From: Eubacterium limosum
GTDB taxonomy: Bacteria > Bacillota > Clostridia > Eubacteriales > Eubacteriaceae
Direction of reading: 5' to 3'
Length of the DNA stretch: 64,000 bases
Assembly (NCBI RefSeq): GCF_000807675.2
Contig: NZ_CP019962.1
Location: 1,550,001-1,614,000 of the forward strand
A model generated the notes under the pieces. It was not told the DNA's origin and did not search any database. It was given only the letters and a program-made list of their open reading frames with translations. Position numbers and translations under genes: made by a program. Positions 1-10,485 of the stretch are shown here, in pieces. Each line of letters begins with the position of its first letter. Position 1 is the stretch's first letter.

Positions 1-1332
1 ATGAGAACCGATAAGATTCATATTTCCCTTAAACTGTCCTCTGGGATAGTTTTCGTAGAGTGACATCATTAAACGTGCGATTTCCCGGGAGCCCTTATCG
101 CCCATCATAAAGTTAATGAGCGCATCGCGAAAAGGATAATTCATGACTGCGTCCAGCTCATGGCCATAAAAATACCGGCGTAAAATGCCATAAGCCACTT
201 TTCTGGAGGCATCCTCCCAGACCTCACCAATGAGGACGGCGTCGTCTTTTTCCTGTAACATGGCGGTTTTTATCCCTTCGATGAATTCATCCGGGAGTTC
301 GTCGGCGACATCCAGCCGCCATCCTGAAGCACCGGCTTTAAGCCATCTTCGGATCACTGAATTTTCATTTTCAAAAATAAAATCCTTATATTCAGGCGTT
401 AATTCTTCAACGTTGGGCATTGACTTAACACCCCACCAGCATTCGTATTCGTTTGGATAATCGTTAAAGCGGTACCAGGAATAAAAAGGAGAATCCATTG
501 ACTGATAAGCTCCCAATCCGGGATAATTTCCGTATTTGTTAAAATAAATGCTGTCGTCTCCGGTGTGGCTGAATACGCCATCTAAAATGATGCGTATGCC
601 GCGCTTTTTTGCCTCTGCACATAGTTGTTCAAAAAGTTCTGTGTTGCCGAATTCCGGGGCAATATGGAGATAATTTGCGGTATCATACTTGTGGTTGCTG
701 CTGGATTCAAAAATGGGATTGAGATATAAGATTGTAATATTCAGTTCTTTTAAATAATCAAGCTTTTCAATGATTCCCTGAAGGGTACCGCCAAAAAAAT
801 CCCAATACTCAATATTTCCCTGACCATCGCGAAAATAATGAGGACTGTCTCCCCAGTTTCCATGAATAAGCGACTGCTTTTTATATTGGGGCTCGAAGGT
901 TTTTTTTTCGCCCTTGTTAAAGCGGTCGGGAAAAATTTGATACATGATCCCCTCAGTGTACCATGCGGGCATTTCGCGGACCTTATCGTAGAGTGTAATC
1001 TGATAGGACGGCGGAAAGGCTTCGTAAATCTGCCCCTCGCCGCCCAAGGTATCATTTTGTGTGCCGTAGCAGTAACTGTGGCCTTCGTGTTCATAACAAA
1101 AATCGTACCATAAAACACCTGGCTGGTCGGGTAATGTGAGTGTGTACTCCATCATGTCAGGGAATTTCGATGGTACCATAGCGTAAAAGTGTTCGATTGA
1201 ATTGTAGAATGTCCTTAATTTAACATTTACAGCGTGTGTGGCATAAACACGAATTGTAACCTGGGAGCCTGCCGGAAGTGCTCCGAAAGGCTCCTTAAAT
1301 CTTAAATCCCAGGAATTGTGTCTAAAATTCAT
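1..1332 (-). CDS. GH13 alpha-glycosidase (neopullulanase-like), 3' end outside window
   Basis: The first 444 residues of a glycoside hydrolase family 13 enzyme read leftward and run off the window. The N-terminal part (about 1-120) is a beta-domain, followed by a catalytic barrel beginning near YQIFPDRF. Region I reads DGVFSHTG, a WWG motif typical of neopullulanase/cyclomaltodextrinase follows, the nucleophile is Asp341 in GWRLDVADE and the acid/base is Glu370 in GEVWED. The visible sequence stops at GSH, so the third catalytic Asp would be the next residue. The ATG at 1332-1330 overlaps the glgA stop by one base (TAATG), suggesting translational coupling at the end of the glycogen operon. 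It probably trims or degrades glycogen or maltodextrin in the cytoplasm (no signal peptide). Exact specificity cannot be told. Confidence 0.9.
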   Translation of the reverse strand, partial: MNFRHNSWDLRFKEPFGALPAGSQVTIRVYATHAVNVKLRTFYNSIEHFYAMVPSKFPDMMEYTLTLPDQPGVLWYDFCYEHEGHSYCYGTQNDTLGGEGQIYEAFPPSYQITLYDKVREMPAWYTEGIMYQIFPDRFNKGEKKTFEPQYKKQSLIHGNWGDSPHYFRDGQGNIEYWDFFGGTLQGIIEKLDYLKELNITILYLNPIFESSSNHKYDTANYLHIAPEFGNTELFEQLCAEAKKRGIRIILDGVFSHTGDDSIYFNKYGNYPGLGAYQSMDSPFYSWYRFNDYPNEYECWWGVKSMPNVEELTPEYKDFIFENENSVIRRWLKAGASGWRLDVADELPDEFIEGIKTAMLQEKDDAVLIGEVWEDASRKVAYGILRRYFYGHELDAVMNYPFRDALINFMMGDKGSREIARLMMSLYENYPRGQFKGNMNLIGSH

Positions 1333-2765
1333 TATGATAATTTACCTGTTACTTTCTTATAATAGTATAAATAGGTTTCGGCGGAAATTTTCCAGTCAAA
1401 ATTTGATTTTGATGCGTTAGTCATGAGGGTCTTCCACAGCTCGGGCTCGTCATAGTACAGGCCGACAGCCCGCTGGAGTGTAAAGAGCATATCATGTGCG
1501 TTGTAGGTGGCAAAACTAAAGCCATTGCCCTCTTTTGTTTCTTCGTCAAAATAGTGGACGGTGTCCTTTAGGCCGCCTGTTTCCCGAACAACGGGGACGG
1601 TGCCGTAGCGCATGGCGATCATCTGTGACAAACCGCAGGGCTCAAATTTTGAAGGCATCAGGAACATATCGCTGGCAGCGTATATTTTTCGCGAAAGGTC
1701 TTCATTAAAGTCAATAATGGTAATCATTTTATCCGGATAGGTATAGGCAACCTCTCGCAGCATGTTTTCGTACTGGGCGTCTCCAGTGCCAAGCACGACC
1801 ATTTGGATGTTCATCTGAAGAATTTCATGAATGACAGCAGCCACGAGATCAAGTCCTTTTTGCTCAACCAGACGTGTGATCATGGAAATCATCGGAATCT
1901 TTGGATTAACCGGAAGCCCGAGATAATCCTGAAGCGCTGTCTTGTTTTCTGTTTTCTTTTTGTATGAACGTGTGTAAGGCACAAAGAGCGCTGGGTCAGT
2001 CTGAGGATTATAGACGGTTTCGTCAATTCCGTTTAGAATGCCCACGGTTTTGTAACTGATATCACGCATCACGCCATCAAGACCTTCGCCATAGTACGGG
2101 TCTTTCAGTTCCTCGGCGTAAGTTGGGCTGACCGTGGTTACCAGATCGGAGGTGTAAAGCGCGCCCTTCATCAAGTTTAGTTTGCGGTAGAACTCCATGG
2201 CAGCCGGAAAATAATCCAGATTCAAGACGCCTTTAAGGTCATCAAAACCGTAGAGACCCTGATATTTCATATTGTGGATGGTAAAGACTGCTTTTGTGTT
2301 CAGGTAATGCCACTGATACTGTTCCTTGAGCAGGAACGGGATCAGGGATGTCTGCCAGTCATGACAGTGGAGCACATCCGGATAGAAATCAATGTAGGGG
2401 ATGGACTCGAGCACTGCGCGGCAGAAATAAACAAAGCGTTCACCGTCATCGTAATAGCCATACAGATTTGGACGGTTAAAATAATATTCATTGTCAAGAA
2501 AATAGTAGATGACGCCGTCCATTTCATATTGCTGTATACCCACATACTGGTCGCTCAGCCCAACCTTGACGTAGAAGATGTCAATAAGCTTAAAATCTTT
2601 TTTATATTCTTCGGGAATACAGGCGTATTTTGGAAGAATAACACGGATATCGGTTTGATCCTTTGGAAAGGCCTTTGGCAATGAGCCGATCACATCACCT
2701 AAGCCGCCGCTTTTGGCAAAGGGATAAGCCTCGGTAGCGGCAAACAAGATTTTTAATTTATCCAT
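1332..2765 (-). CDS. glgA: Glycogen synthase (ADP-glucose, GT5)
   Basis: 477 residues, normal for bacterial GlgA. It transfers glucose from ADP-glucose to the non-reducing end of alpha-1,4-glucan in the cytoplasm. The ADP-glucose-binding KSGGLGD motif sits at residues 18-24 after a first beta strand (ILFAATEAYP). The C-terminal GT-B half has the family signature PSKFEPCGLSQ followed by RETGGLKDTV. It starts 2 bases after the glgD stop and overlaps the downstream GH13 start by one base, so it is part of one transcript with glgB-glgP-glgC-glgD. Nothing is missing or truncated. Confidence 0.97.
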   Translation of the reverse strand: MDKLKILFAATEAYPFAKSGGLGDVIGSLPKAFPKDQTDIRVILPKYACIPEEYKKDFKLIDIFYVKVGLSDQYVGIQQYEMDGVIYYFLDNEYYFNRPNLYGYYDDGERFVYFCRAVLESIPYIDFYPDVLHCHDWQTSLIPFLLKEQYQWHYLNTKAVFTIHNMKYQGLYGFDDLKGVLNLDYFPAAMEFYRKLNLMKGALYTSDLVTTVSPTYAEELKDPYYGEGLDGVMRDISYKTVGILNGIDETVYNPQTDPALFVPYTRSYKKKTENKTALQDYLGLPVNPKIPMISMITRLVEQKGLDLVAAVIHEILQMNIQMVVLGTGDAQYENMLREVAYTYPDKMITIIDFNEDLSRKIYAASDMFLMPSKFEPCGLSQMIAMRYGTVPVVRETGGLKDTVHYFDEETKEGNGFSFATYNAHDMLFTLQRAVGLYYDEPELWKTLMTNASKSNFDWKISAETYLYYYKKVTGKLS

Positions 2766-2767
2766 TG

Positions 2768-3880
2768 TTATATAACCATTCCTTTACTTAATACAATCGG
2801 GTTATCCTTTGTTCCGACCAGTGATGCGTTATCACGAATCTTAACGTCTTTATCAAAAATAACGTAGTTCAGTTTAACGTTATTTCCAATTTCGGCTTTC
2901 TGCATAATAATGCTGTTGGAAATTTCGCTGCCGTAACCGATTTTACTGTCACGGAAGAGAACACTGTGGTAAATTTTCCCCTCAACCTCACAGCCACTGC
3001 CGACGATGGAGTTGCGAACCACGGCCTCATTTTGATAAAGTGTCGGGTGGTTGTCCTTGATTTTGGTATGGATGGAGTTTTCGCTCAGAAAAAGCTCTTT
3101 CATGATGTCGAATTCCAGAAGATCCATATTGGCTTCGTAGTATTTGGCCAAGTCGTGTACGCGGTTAATATAACCGGTATGCGGAGCGCCGTATACGCGA
3201 AGGGTATCCAGATTGGTCTTGATCATATCCATCAAGTCCCATTCACCGGTACGCTCACCAAGTTCCATTAAATCCAGAAGGACCGATTTTTTTATAATCA
3301 TCATATCTGCATAGCAGTGGTCCGTCATTTTTTCCTTTTGGTAATGGATGTTGGTAATACGGTATTTATCAAATTCTAAAAAGACATCGTTGTTTTCAAA
3401 GGTAAAGCTTGGCTGTACTTTTTTAAAAATCAATGTGACATCGCTGTTGTTTGTTTTGTGGATTTTATAGGACGCGTTAAAGCTGAAGCTGGTTACCAGA
3501 TTTGGCGCCGAGATAACCACATCTTCATCACTGCTGTGCTGCAGGAATGCGCGGTTATTGTACAGATCGCGAAGGTTGATTTTCATGAGATTACCAAACC
3601 GGACACTGCTGCTGCCTGCCAGGATAGACAAGTCCTGAGTTTTACGGCTTAAGGACCATTCCTTTCCTGTTCCCAGGTGGTCGATAAGAGAACTGTACTT
3701 ATGAGAGCCAACGACACCGACATGGGAAATGCCGGAATTGACCATATTGGACAGGGTAAAGTCGATCATGCGGTAACGGCCGCCAAAGGGCAGCGTACTG
3801 ATACTGCGGTGCTGGAGTAATTCATTGAGGTCTGAGTTATCGCCGTCTACATTTAAAATAATACCAATTGCTTTTTTCAT
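2768..3880 (-). CDS. glgD: GlgD, regulatory subunit of ADP-glucose pyrophosphorylase
   Basis: 370 residues, homologous to GlgC in the next gene but altered at the active site. GlgC has the nucleotide-binding loop [14 protein letters not shown]; the corresponding stretch here is ILNVDGDNSDLNELLQHR, lacking the GGxGxRL signature, while the following FGGRYRMIDFTLSN is kept. The C-terminal part is a left-handed beta-helix (repeats such as IVGSGCEVEG and SIIMQKAEIG). In Firmicutes GlgD pairs with GlgC to form a hetero-oligomer in which GlgD is largely non-catalytic and modulates GlgC. The ribosome site AGGAGGTGC lies just before the ATG. It sits 13 bases after glgC and 2 before glgA. Confidence 0.95.
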   Translation of the reverse strand: MKKAIGIILNVDGDNSDLNELLQHRSISTLPFGGRYRMIDFTLSNMVNSGISHVGVVGSHKYSSLIDHLGTGKEWSLSRKTQDLSILAGSSSVRFGNLMKINLRDLYNNRAFLQHSSDEDVVISAPNLVTSFSFNASYKIHKTNNSDVTLIFKKVQPSFTFENNDVFLEFDKYRITNIHYQKEKMTDHCYADMMIIKKSVLLDLMELGERTGEWDLMDMIKTNLDTLRVYGAPHTGYINRVHDLAKYYEANMDLLEFDIMKELFLSENSIHTKIKDNHPTLYQNEAVVRNSIVGSGCEVEGKIYHSVLFRDSKIGYGSEISNSIIMQKAEIGNNVKLNYVIFDKDVKIRDNASLVGTKDNPIVLSKGMVI

Positions 3881-3893
3881 TTTTGAGCACCTC

Positions 3894-5018
3894 CTATGAA
3901 TTTAAAACGTGAATTTCTGCCGGGTTGTCACTTTCAGCAGCCACCAGACGGACATCACTCTTAACGTAAGCTCTTGAACCAACAATGCAATTTTCCAGAT
4001 GTGCGCCATCCTCAATGATTGCGCCGGTATGGACAATTGAATTTTTGAGAACTGTGTTTTTCCCAACGATAATATCGTGGGAAATAATGGAATTTTCGAC
4101 TGACCCGAAAATAACACATCCATCGCAGATCAGACTGTGTTTTACTACTGCGTCTGGCCCGATAAACTGCGGGTGGCGGCTGGTATTATTCGAGAAGATT
4201 CTGAAATTCCGGTCTGTCAGGTCAAAATCACAGGCTGGATTGAGTAAATCCATATTGGCGTCATAGTAGCTCTGGATGGTTCCGACATCTTTCCAGTATC
4301 CGGAGAAGGGATAGGCGAAGATACGTTTTCCTTCTTCGTGGAGCATCGGAATGACATTATGTCCAAAGTCATTTTCTGAATCTGGGTTTTCAGCGTCTTC
4401 AATTAAAGCCTTGCGCAGGACATCCCAGGTAAAGACATAGATCCCCATTGAGGCTTTGTTGCTCTTTGGTTCCGGGGGCTTTTCCTGGAATTCCAGGATA
4501 CGTTTTTCGTCATTGGTATTGACAATTCCAAAACGATGGGCCTCATCCCAGGGGACATCCATCACTGCGATGGTGAGGTCAGCGGATTTTTGTTTATGAA
4601 AATTAACCATATTGGAGTAATCCATTTTATAGATATGGTCGCCGGACAGAATGAGCACATACTCTGGATCAAAGCTGTCGATAAAGTCAATATTTTGGTA
4701 GATGGCATCTGCTGTTCCATTATACCAGCGTCCGCCCTTTTGCCCCATATAGGGTGGGAGAATACGAACACCGGCGCCAACCTTGTCAAGAGACCAGGCG
4801 CTTCCGTCACTGATATAATTGTTCAGGATATAAGGACGGTATTGGGTGAGGACACCCACGACGTCGATGTCAGAATTCATACAGTTGCTTAATGGAAAGT
4901 CAATAATACGGTATTTACCGCCGAATAAAACGGCAGGCTTAGCGTTGTTAAATGTGAGGGATCCCAGGCGGCTTCCTTGTCCTCCAGCTAGGAGCATAGC
5001 GACACATTCGGTATTCAT
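3894..5018 (-). CDS. glgC: Glucose-1-phosphate adenylyltransferase, catalytic subunit
   Basis: 374 residues. It catalyses ATP + glucose-1-phosphate to ADP-glucose + PPi, the committed step of glycogen synthesis. The N-terminal nucleotidyltransferase domain has [10 protein letters not shown] at residues 10-19 and [14 protein letters not shown]; a substrate-binding region reads FGIVNTN and later IQEKPPEPK-like ([10 protein letters not shown]). The C-terminal left-handed beta-helix starts near residue 290. The start overlaps the glgP stop by 4 bases. Together with GlgD it should form the GlgCD complex. Confidence 0.96.
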   Translation of the reverse strand: MNTECVAMLLAGGQGSRLGSLTFNNAKPAVLFGGKYRIIDFPLSNCMNSDIDVVGVLTQYRPYILNNYISDGSAWSLDKVGAGVRILPPYMGQKGGRWYNGTADAIYQNIDFIDSFDPEYVLILSGDHIYKMDYSNMVNFHKQKSADLTIAVMDVPWDEAHRFGIVNTNDEKRILEFQEKPPEPKSNKASMGIYVFTWDVLRKALIEDAENPDSENDFGHNVIPMLHEEGKRIFAYPFSGYWKDVGTIQSYYDANMDLLNPACDFDLTDRNFRIFSNNTSRHPQFIGPDAVVKHSLICDGCVIFGSVENSIISHDIIVGKNTVLKNSIVHTGAIIEDGAHLENCIVGSRAYVKSDVRLVAAESDNPAEIHVLNS

Positions 5019-7462
5019 AATATTTCCTCCTCGTAAATGAATGATTTGATTTTCCAGATTTCTCTCTGATAATCGGCAATAGAGCGGTCACTTGAGAACA
5101 TTCCGGAGTGTGCAATATTGACAGCTGACATTTGCAGCCATCTTTTTTGATCTCTGTATACGGCACTCGAGGTTGACTGGATGTCCGCATAAGAGGCAAA
5201 GTCTTTAAGTACAAAATAGGTGTCGTTATGAATCAAAAGTGAATCATAAATCGACTGGAAGGTAGAAGTTTTGCTGAAAAATCCATTAATCAGCTGTTCC
5301 AAAACCTCCTGAACCCGCGGATCGGATTCATAAATGTCCAGGGATCGATAGCCGCCATGGGCATTGTAATTTGCAACCTCCACATCGGAGAGGCCAAAGG
5401 TAAAAATATTATCCATTCCCACAGCTTCAGCGATCTCGACATTGGCGCCATCCATTGTGCCGAGTGTAACGGCACCGTTCATCATAAATTTCATGTTTCC
5501 GGTACCAGAGGCTTCCTTGCCCGCAGTGGAAATCTGCTCAGAAATCTCGGCAGCGGGGTAGATCATCTCGGCAGAAGAAACATTAAAGTTTGGGACAAAA
5601 ACGACCTTTAAGCGGTCATTAACAGCGGAATCGTTATTCACCTTGTCAGCAATGACATTGATCAGACGGATGACCTCCTTGGCATAATAATAGGATGGCG
5701 CCGCCTTGCCGGCAAAAATATAGGTTTTTGGGACAAAATCCATATTTGGATCTGCCCTGAGCGCATTATAAAGATACATAATGTGCAGAGCGTTCAGCAG
5801 CTGCCGTTTATACTCGTGAATACGCTTGACCTGAATATCGAAGATCGAATCCGGGTTCAGCCGAATTCCCTGGGATTTCTTGATATATGCTGCCAGGCGG
5901 GCTTTGTTTCCGTGCTTGACAGCTCCCAGCTTTTCACAGAAAGCGGCGTCAGCTGCATATGGAAGCAGCGCCTCCAGGCTGGATAGTTTGTTTGGCATTG
6001 TCCAGCTGTCACCAATGGTTTCATTGAGCAAGGTTTTTAGCTGCGGGTTGCTGCCCATTAAAAAACGTCTTGGCGTTACGCCGTTGGTCACAGAATGAAA
6101 ACGCTCCGGGAAAACAGCATAAAAATCCTTGAAAGTTTCCTCATGGAGAATTTTACTGTGCAGCTCCGCGACACCGTTGACAGAATGGCTGCCAATAATG
6201 GCCAGATGTGCCATATGGACCTGGCCGTCCTTTAAAATGGAAATAGCATAATTGCGCGCCTCCTGGTCTGGGTAAAACCAGTTCATATCATTGACAAAAC
6301 GGCGGTTGATTTCTTCGATAATCTGGTAGACACGGGGAAGCAGTTCCTTTACCATGTCAATGGGCCATTTTTCCAGCGCTTCAGGCAGTACGGTATGGTT
6401 TGTGAAGCTGATGGATTTAACGGTCATATCCCAGGCCTTATCCCACTCATAATTTTCTTCATCAATGAGAATCCGCATGAGCTCTGGAACGCAGAGGGCA
6501 GGATGTGTATCATTGATATGGATACAGATTTTATCGGCAAAACCGTCCATTGATCCGTGATTAAATTTTTTATAACGCCGCACAATCCGTTTCAGCCCGG
6601 CACAGACAAAGAAATATTCCTGTTTGAGACGAAGCTGTTTTCCCTCAAAGCCATTGTCGTTAGGGTATAAAATCTGACTGATGGCCTCGGCCTCAGACCG
6701 CCTTTGCATAGCTTTTAAAAAGTGGCCCTGATTAAAGGTGGAGAGGTCAAAATCTTCTACGGGCTGGGCACTCCAGAGACGAAGTGAATTGACGGTTTTG
6801 TTGTGATAGCCCTGAACAGGGACATCATAGGGGACTGCCAATACTGGCTCGTAGTTCTCATGGATAAAAACCAGCTTGCCATTGACCATTTCAGTCCGGA
6901 CATTCCCTTTATATTTCACAACAACAGACTTATCGGGCTTGGCGATTTCAAAAGGATAACCGTTTTTCAGCCAGTTGTCTGCAACCTCAACCTGTTCACT
7001 GTTGATGATCTTCTGTTCAAACAGACCAAATTTATAGCGGATTCCATTTCCGTGCCCGGGAAAGCCCATGGCAGCGGTTGAATCCAGAAAACAGGCCATG
7101 AGCCGGCCCAGACCACCGTTGCCGAGTGCGGGATCGTGCTCTTTTGCCTGAATGGCTTCGTAATTAAGCCCTAGCTCACGGAGCACCTCAGGCACAACAT
7201 CGTCCCACCCGAGATTGTTAATATAAGCCTTTAGCAGCCGGCCGATCAGAAACTCGATGGAGAAAAAATAGATTTGCTTTTCTTCCATTTTGTGAAGGCG
7301 GCTGTTGTTGGCGGCCCATTCGGCGGTGATTTCTTCCATGACCAGTTCAGATAATGCTTCATACTGGTGCTGTGTGGTCGATTCGGAGAAATCTTCGCCG
7401 GAAACTTCTTCTACTTTTTTTATAAATGCTTTTTTAAAGCTTGCTTTTTCAAGTGTTTTCAT
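5015..7462 (-). CDS. glgP: Glycogen phosphorylase
   Basis: 815 residues, the usual size of the GT35 family. It releases glucose-1-phosphate from glycogen chain ends with inorganic phosphate. The pyridoxal-phosphate lysine is Lys658 in the signature [15 protein letters not shown]. Other family blocks are [14 protein letters not shown] (about residue 113-126), [14 protein letters not shown] and [12 protein letters not shown]. The gene begins 20 bases after glgB and overlaps glgC by 4 bases, so synthesis and breakdown enzymes are co-transcribed, as in many Firmicutes. Confidence 0.97.
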   Translation of the reverse strand: MKTLEKASFKKAFIKKVEEVSGEDFSESTTQHQYEALSELVMEEITAEWAANNSRLHKMEEKQIYFFSIEFLIGRLLKAYINNLGWDDVVPEVLRELGLNYEAIQAKEHDPALGNGGLGRLMACFLDSTAAMGFPGHGNGIRYKFGLFEQKIINSEQVEVADNWLKNGYPFEIAKPDKSVVVKYKGNVRTEMVNGKLVFIHENYEPVLAVPYDVPVQGYHNKTVNSLRLWSAQPVEDFDLSTFNQGHFLKAMQRRSEAEAISQILYPNDNGFEGKQLRLKQEYFFVCAGLKRIVRRYKKFNHGSMDGFADKICIHINDTHPALCVPELMRILIDEENYEWDKAWDMTVKSISFTNHTVLPEALEKWPIDMVKELLPRVYQIIEEINRRFVNDMNWFYPDQEARNYAISILKDGQVHMAHLAIIGSHSVNGVAELHSKILHEETFKDFYAVFPERFHSVTNGVTPRRFLMGSNPQLKTLLNETIGDSWTMPNKLSSLEALLPYAADAAFCEKLGAVKHGNKARLAAYIKKSQGIRLNPDSIFDIQVKRIHEYKRQLLNALHIMYLYNALRADPNMDFVPKTYIFAGKAAPSYYYAKEVIRLINVIADKVNNDSAVNDRLKVVFVPNFNVSSAEMIYPAAEISEQISTAGKEASGTGNMKFMMNGAVTLGTMDGANVEIAEAVGMDNIFTFGLSDVEVANYNAHGGYRSLDIYESDPRVQEVLEQLINGFFSKTSTFQSIYDSLLIHNDTYFVLKDFASYADIQSTSSAVYRDQKRWLQMSAVNIAHSGMFSSDRSIADYQREIWKIKSFIYEEEIL

Positions 7463-7482
7463 CCGGTGTCCTTTCCAGACTG

Positions 7483-9498
7483 CTATTTTTTCGTCTTAAC
7501 AACGGATTTGGAAGCATTATCCTTTGAGGTCTGTGCCTTAGCAGATTTTTTTACAGTCGACGCTTTTGATTTTTTATCCGAAACAGCAGTTTTGGATGAA
7601 GAAGCTGTCTTTGTTTTTTTAGCAGTGATTTTCTTTTTTGCTTTTGACGCAACGCCCTTTAACACGATTGCCGCGGACGGCGGTATGCTGAGCGTCACGC
7701 TGTAAGGCTGGTTATGACATGGGGCGTCCTGGGCTTTAGCAGTCTTTTTGACCGTGAAGCCGGACCCGCCATATTTTGGATCGTCGGTGTTGAAAACCAG
7801 ACGGTAGGTCTTTTCAGCAGGTACACCAATCTGAAAATTGGTGTAGGTTAAAGGGCAGAAGTTGATCAGAATGATCAGATCATCTTCTGGATGCTTGCCC
7901 ATCCGTCTGAAAACAAGAATGCTCTGGCCGTTGTTGTCGGCATCGATCCACTCAAAGCCGTCCCAGCCGTGATCCTTTTCCCAAAGCGCATTTTCCCGGG
8001 CGTAGAATTTATTCAGGTCTTGCATGAAGTCTTTGGTTTGACGATGCCTGTCATAGTCCAGCATGAACCATTCAAGGGATTCGTAATAGCGCCATTCGGT
8101 GAACGGTGCGAACTCATTTCCCATAAAGGTAAGCTTTTTACCGGAATGAAAATACATATACGCATATAAAAGCCGAAGCTGGTCAAATTTCATTTCATAT
8201 GGACCAAACATTTTATCAACGATTGATTTTTTGCCATGGACAACCTCATCGTGTGACAGGGGCAAAATAAAGTTTTCGCTGAACGCATAGGCCATTGAGA
8301 AAGTCAGTTTTGAATGGAACTGATTTCTGCAGTATGGGTCTGTTTCCATATAAGAGAGGGTATCGTGCATCCATCCCATATCCCACTTCAGGTTAAAGCC
8401 AAGGCCTCCTTCGTCCACAGGCCAGCTGACCTTGGGATAAGCGGTTGATTCCTCAGCGGCCATAATGGCAAATGGGAAATACTTGAAAATTGCTGTGTTC
8501 AGTTTTCTCAGGAAATCAACCGCTTCAAGACTGTCATTTCCACCAACTTTATTGCGGCGGTATTCATCGTTATAGCCATAGTTTAAATAGATCATGCTTG
8601 CCACGCCGTCAATGCGCAGCCCGTCGATATGGTATTGGTCAAACCAGAAATAAGCGTTTGAGATTAAAAAGGTCAGCACTTCTGGTTTGGCAAAGTCAAA
8701 TTCCATGGTGCCCCATTGAGGGTGCTCAGTCGCCTCATAAAGGTTTGTACCATCAAGCTTATAAAGACCGTGTGCATCCTTGCAGAAATGCCCTGGAACC
8801 CAGTCCAGTATAACACTGATCCCCGCCTGATGGCAGGCGTCAATAAAATGCATTAAACCCTGAGGCTCGCCATAGCGGCTGGTCGCAGCAAAGTAGCCGG
8901 TCAGCTGGTATCCCCAGGATCCGTCAAAGGGATGCTCCATAATGGGCATCAGCTCTACATGCGTATAGTGCATATCCTTAAGATAGGGGACAAGTGTGCC
9001 AGCAAGCTCGTAATAGCTCAAGGCAGTTCCATCCTCATGGGTTCTCCAGCTGCCGAGATGAACCTCATAAATATTAACAGGTTTCGGCTTAGAAGCGGCT
9101 TTTTTGCGCTGCTCAAGCCATTTGTTGTCCTTCCAGCTGTAACCCTCCAAATCCCAGAGAATAGAGGCTGTTTTAGGCTTGACCTCGGAATAAATACCAT
9201 AAGGATCTGATTTATAGACGTTTTCCCCATGACATTGCGTAATGCGGTATTTGTAGAGCTCACCTTTATTCAAATCAGGAATGGTGCATTCCCATACACC
9301 GCCAGAGTCTTTCTGTAAAAGCATTGGATGAGCGTCGGGATTCCAGTCATTAAAATTGCCAACGACTGAAACAGCTTGAGCGTGTGGTGCCCAGAGTCGG
9401 AAAACGACACCTTTATCTGTAAAATGAGCGCCAAAAAATTCGTAGCTTTTCAGATAAGTTCCCTCGTGAAAAAGATGGTACGCGATTTTAGGTTTCAT
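7483..9498 (-). CDS. glgB: 1,4-alpha-glucan branching enzyme with lysine-rich C-terminal tail
   Basis: 671 residues from the ATG at 9498; a TTG two codons upstream lies closer to the AAAGGA site and is possible. The order is: an N-terminal CBM48-type domain (LWAPHAQAVSVVGNFNDW), a GH13 barrel with the nucleophile Asp in DGLRIDGVAS, the acid/base Glu in AAEESTAYP and region IV SHDEVVHGK, then an all-beta C-domain ending at VLKGVA. It creates alpha-1,6 branches in glycogen. The odd feature is the last ~55 residues: a tail made almost only of Lys, Ala, Ser and Thr (19 lysines by my count), not part of the enzyme fold and resembling histone-H1/HU-type basic tails. This is the first gene of the glycogen operon. 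Confidence 0.96.
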   Translation of the reverse strand: MKPKIAYHLFHEGTYLKSYEFFGAHFTDKGVVFRLWAPHAQAVSVVGNFNDWNPDAHPMLLQKDSGGVWECTIPDLNKGELYKYRITQCHGENVYKSDPYGIYSEVKPKTASILWDLEGYSWKDNKWLEQRKKAASKPKPVNIYEVHLGSWRTHEDGTALSYYELAGTLVPYLKDMHYTHVELMPIMEHPFDGSWGYQLTGYFAATSRYGEPQGLMHFIDACHQAGISVILDWVPGHFCKDAHGLYKLDGTNLYEATEHPQWGTMEFDFAKPEVLTFLISNAYFWFDQYHIDGLRIDGVASMIYLNYGYNDEYRRNKVGGNDSLEAVDFLRKLNTAIFKYFPFAIMAAEESTAYPKVSWPVDEGGLGFNLKWDMGWMHDTLSYMETDPYCRNQFHSKLTFSMAYAFSENFILPLSHDEVVHGKKSIVDKMFGPYEMKFDQLRLLYAYMYFHSGKKLTFMGNEFAPFTEWRYYESLEWFMLDYDRHRQTKDFMQDLNKFYARENALWEKDHGWDGFEWIDADNNGQSILVFRRMGKHPEDDLIILINFCPLTYTNFQIGVPAEKTYRLVFNTDDPKYGGSGFTVKKTAKAQDAPCHNQPYSVTLSIPPSAAIVLKGVASKAKKKITAKKTKTASSSKTAVSDKKSKASTVKKSAKAQTSKDNASKSVVKTKK

Positions 9499-9631
9499 AG
9501 TCAATCAGTCCTTTCTTAATTACAGGTTATATTATTGATTGTATAAGAATACTTTAATTAAATATAGTTTAACATAAAAAAGTATAAGAATGTTTTTATA
9601 TAGGTTAATTTAAGTAAAATCTTTTTAATAT

Positions 9632-9659
9632 ATTGTACCATGAAATTTAAATTTGTAAA
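9632..9659 (-). promoter_or_regulatory. Candidate promoter of the glycogen operon
   Basis: On the minus strand, TTTACA (9654-9659) and TACAAT (9632-9637) are separated by 16 bases, about 130 bases upstream of glgB. The AT-rich leader between 9505 and 9630 has no gene. The -35 begins only 5 bases after the stop of the upstream YihY gene. Confidence 0.4.
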
Positions 9660-9663
9660 CGTT

Positions 9664-10482
9664 TCATCGAGAAAAAAATACATTTATTTTTCCACCCAAA
9701 TTTAAAATGACACAAACGAAATAAATTCCAACTAAAAGTGCAAATAATCCACCAAAATTGCCGTATAGCAGGGTGTATTTAGTCGAATGGTTCATAAACA
9801 TTAAGAAAATACGGAAGGCTATATTTATGCCAAGAGTTGAAAAGACAGCGCCTGGAAGTCCCTGCACAAATCTCAGACGGCGGTCTGGTGCTAAAACATA
9901 AACGCAGGTAAACAGAAATATACTTGTAACTAGCGAAAAAATAAGCGTAAATATATTCATTAAAATAATATTAAACTGATCAATGCCTAAGCGTACAAGA
10001 ATATACTCACTGATCGCTTCGCTGAAGACATAGGCTGAAATGATAAGGATGATGGAAATGGCAAATAGAATTGTGAAGAGAAAAGATAAAAGCCAGATTT
10101 TTAAGTGGCTTCTGCTCTCCTGATTACCATAGTTTTGGTTCATTCCCGTCATGATCGCTCTAGCAGCCAGTGTTGCAAAGAAAAAGGTGAATAAAACTAA
10201 AATATAATTGTTGTCTTCAAGGTTTCTGGTAAGCGTGTCAATTAAGGTGCGGACATAATCGTAGGAGAGCTGGGGAAGATACTCTTTTAGAATATCAAAA
10301 AGATAATCTTTAAACTGCACAATAAAGCGGCCGACAAAATTGATTAAAAAGATAATCAGCGGAAAGAATGCCATGATAATATAAAAGGACATCTGGGCAC
10401 AGATACCCCAAAAGTCTGTCCTGTCCATATCCTCTGCCATAAAAATGATGAATTCGGTGAGCTTTGATGTTTTATTCTTCAT
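9664..10482 (-). CDS. YihY/BrkB-family inner membrane protein
   Basis: 272 residues with about six hydrophobic segments. The N-terminal block (FWGICAQMSFYIIMAFFPLIIFL) and the middle block PDRRLRFVQGLPGAVFSTLG match the UPF0761/YihY/BrkB family, formerly annotated as ribonuclease BN. The real function of the family is unsettled; a transporter or lipid-related role has been suggested. It starts 3 bases after the stop of a paralogue and is surely co-transcribed with it. Confidence 0.88.
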   Translation of the reverse strand: MKNKTSKLTEFIIFMAEDMDRTDFWGICAQMSFYIIMAFFPLIIFLINFVGRFIVQFKDYLFDILKEYLPQLSYDYVRTLIDTLTRNLEDNNYILVLFTFFFATLAARAIMTGMNQNYGNQESRSHLKIWLLSFLFTILFAISIILIISAYVFSEAISEYILVRLGIDQFNIILMNIFTLIFSLVTSIFLFTCVYVLAPDRRLRFVQGLPGAVFSTLGINIAFRIFLMFMNHSTKYTLLYGNFGGLFALLVGIYFVCVILNLGGKINVFFSR

Positions 10483-10485
10483 GGT

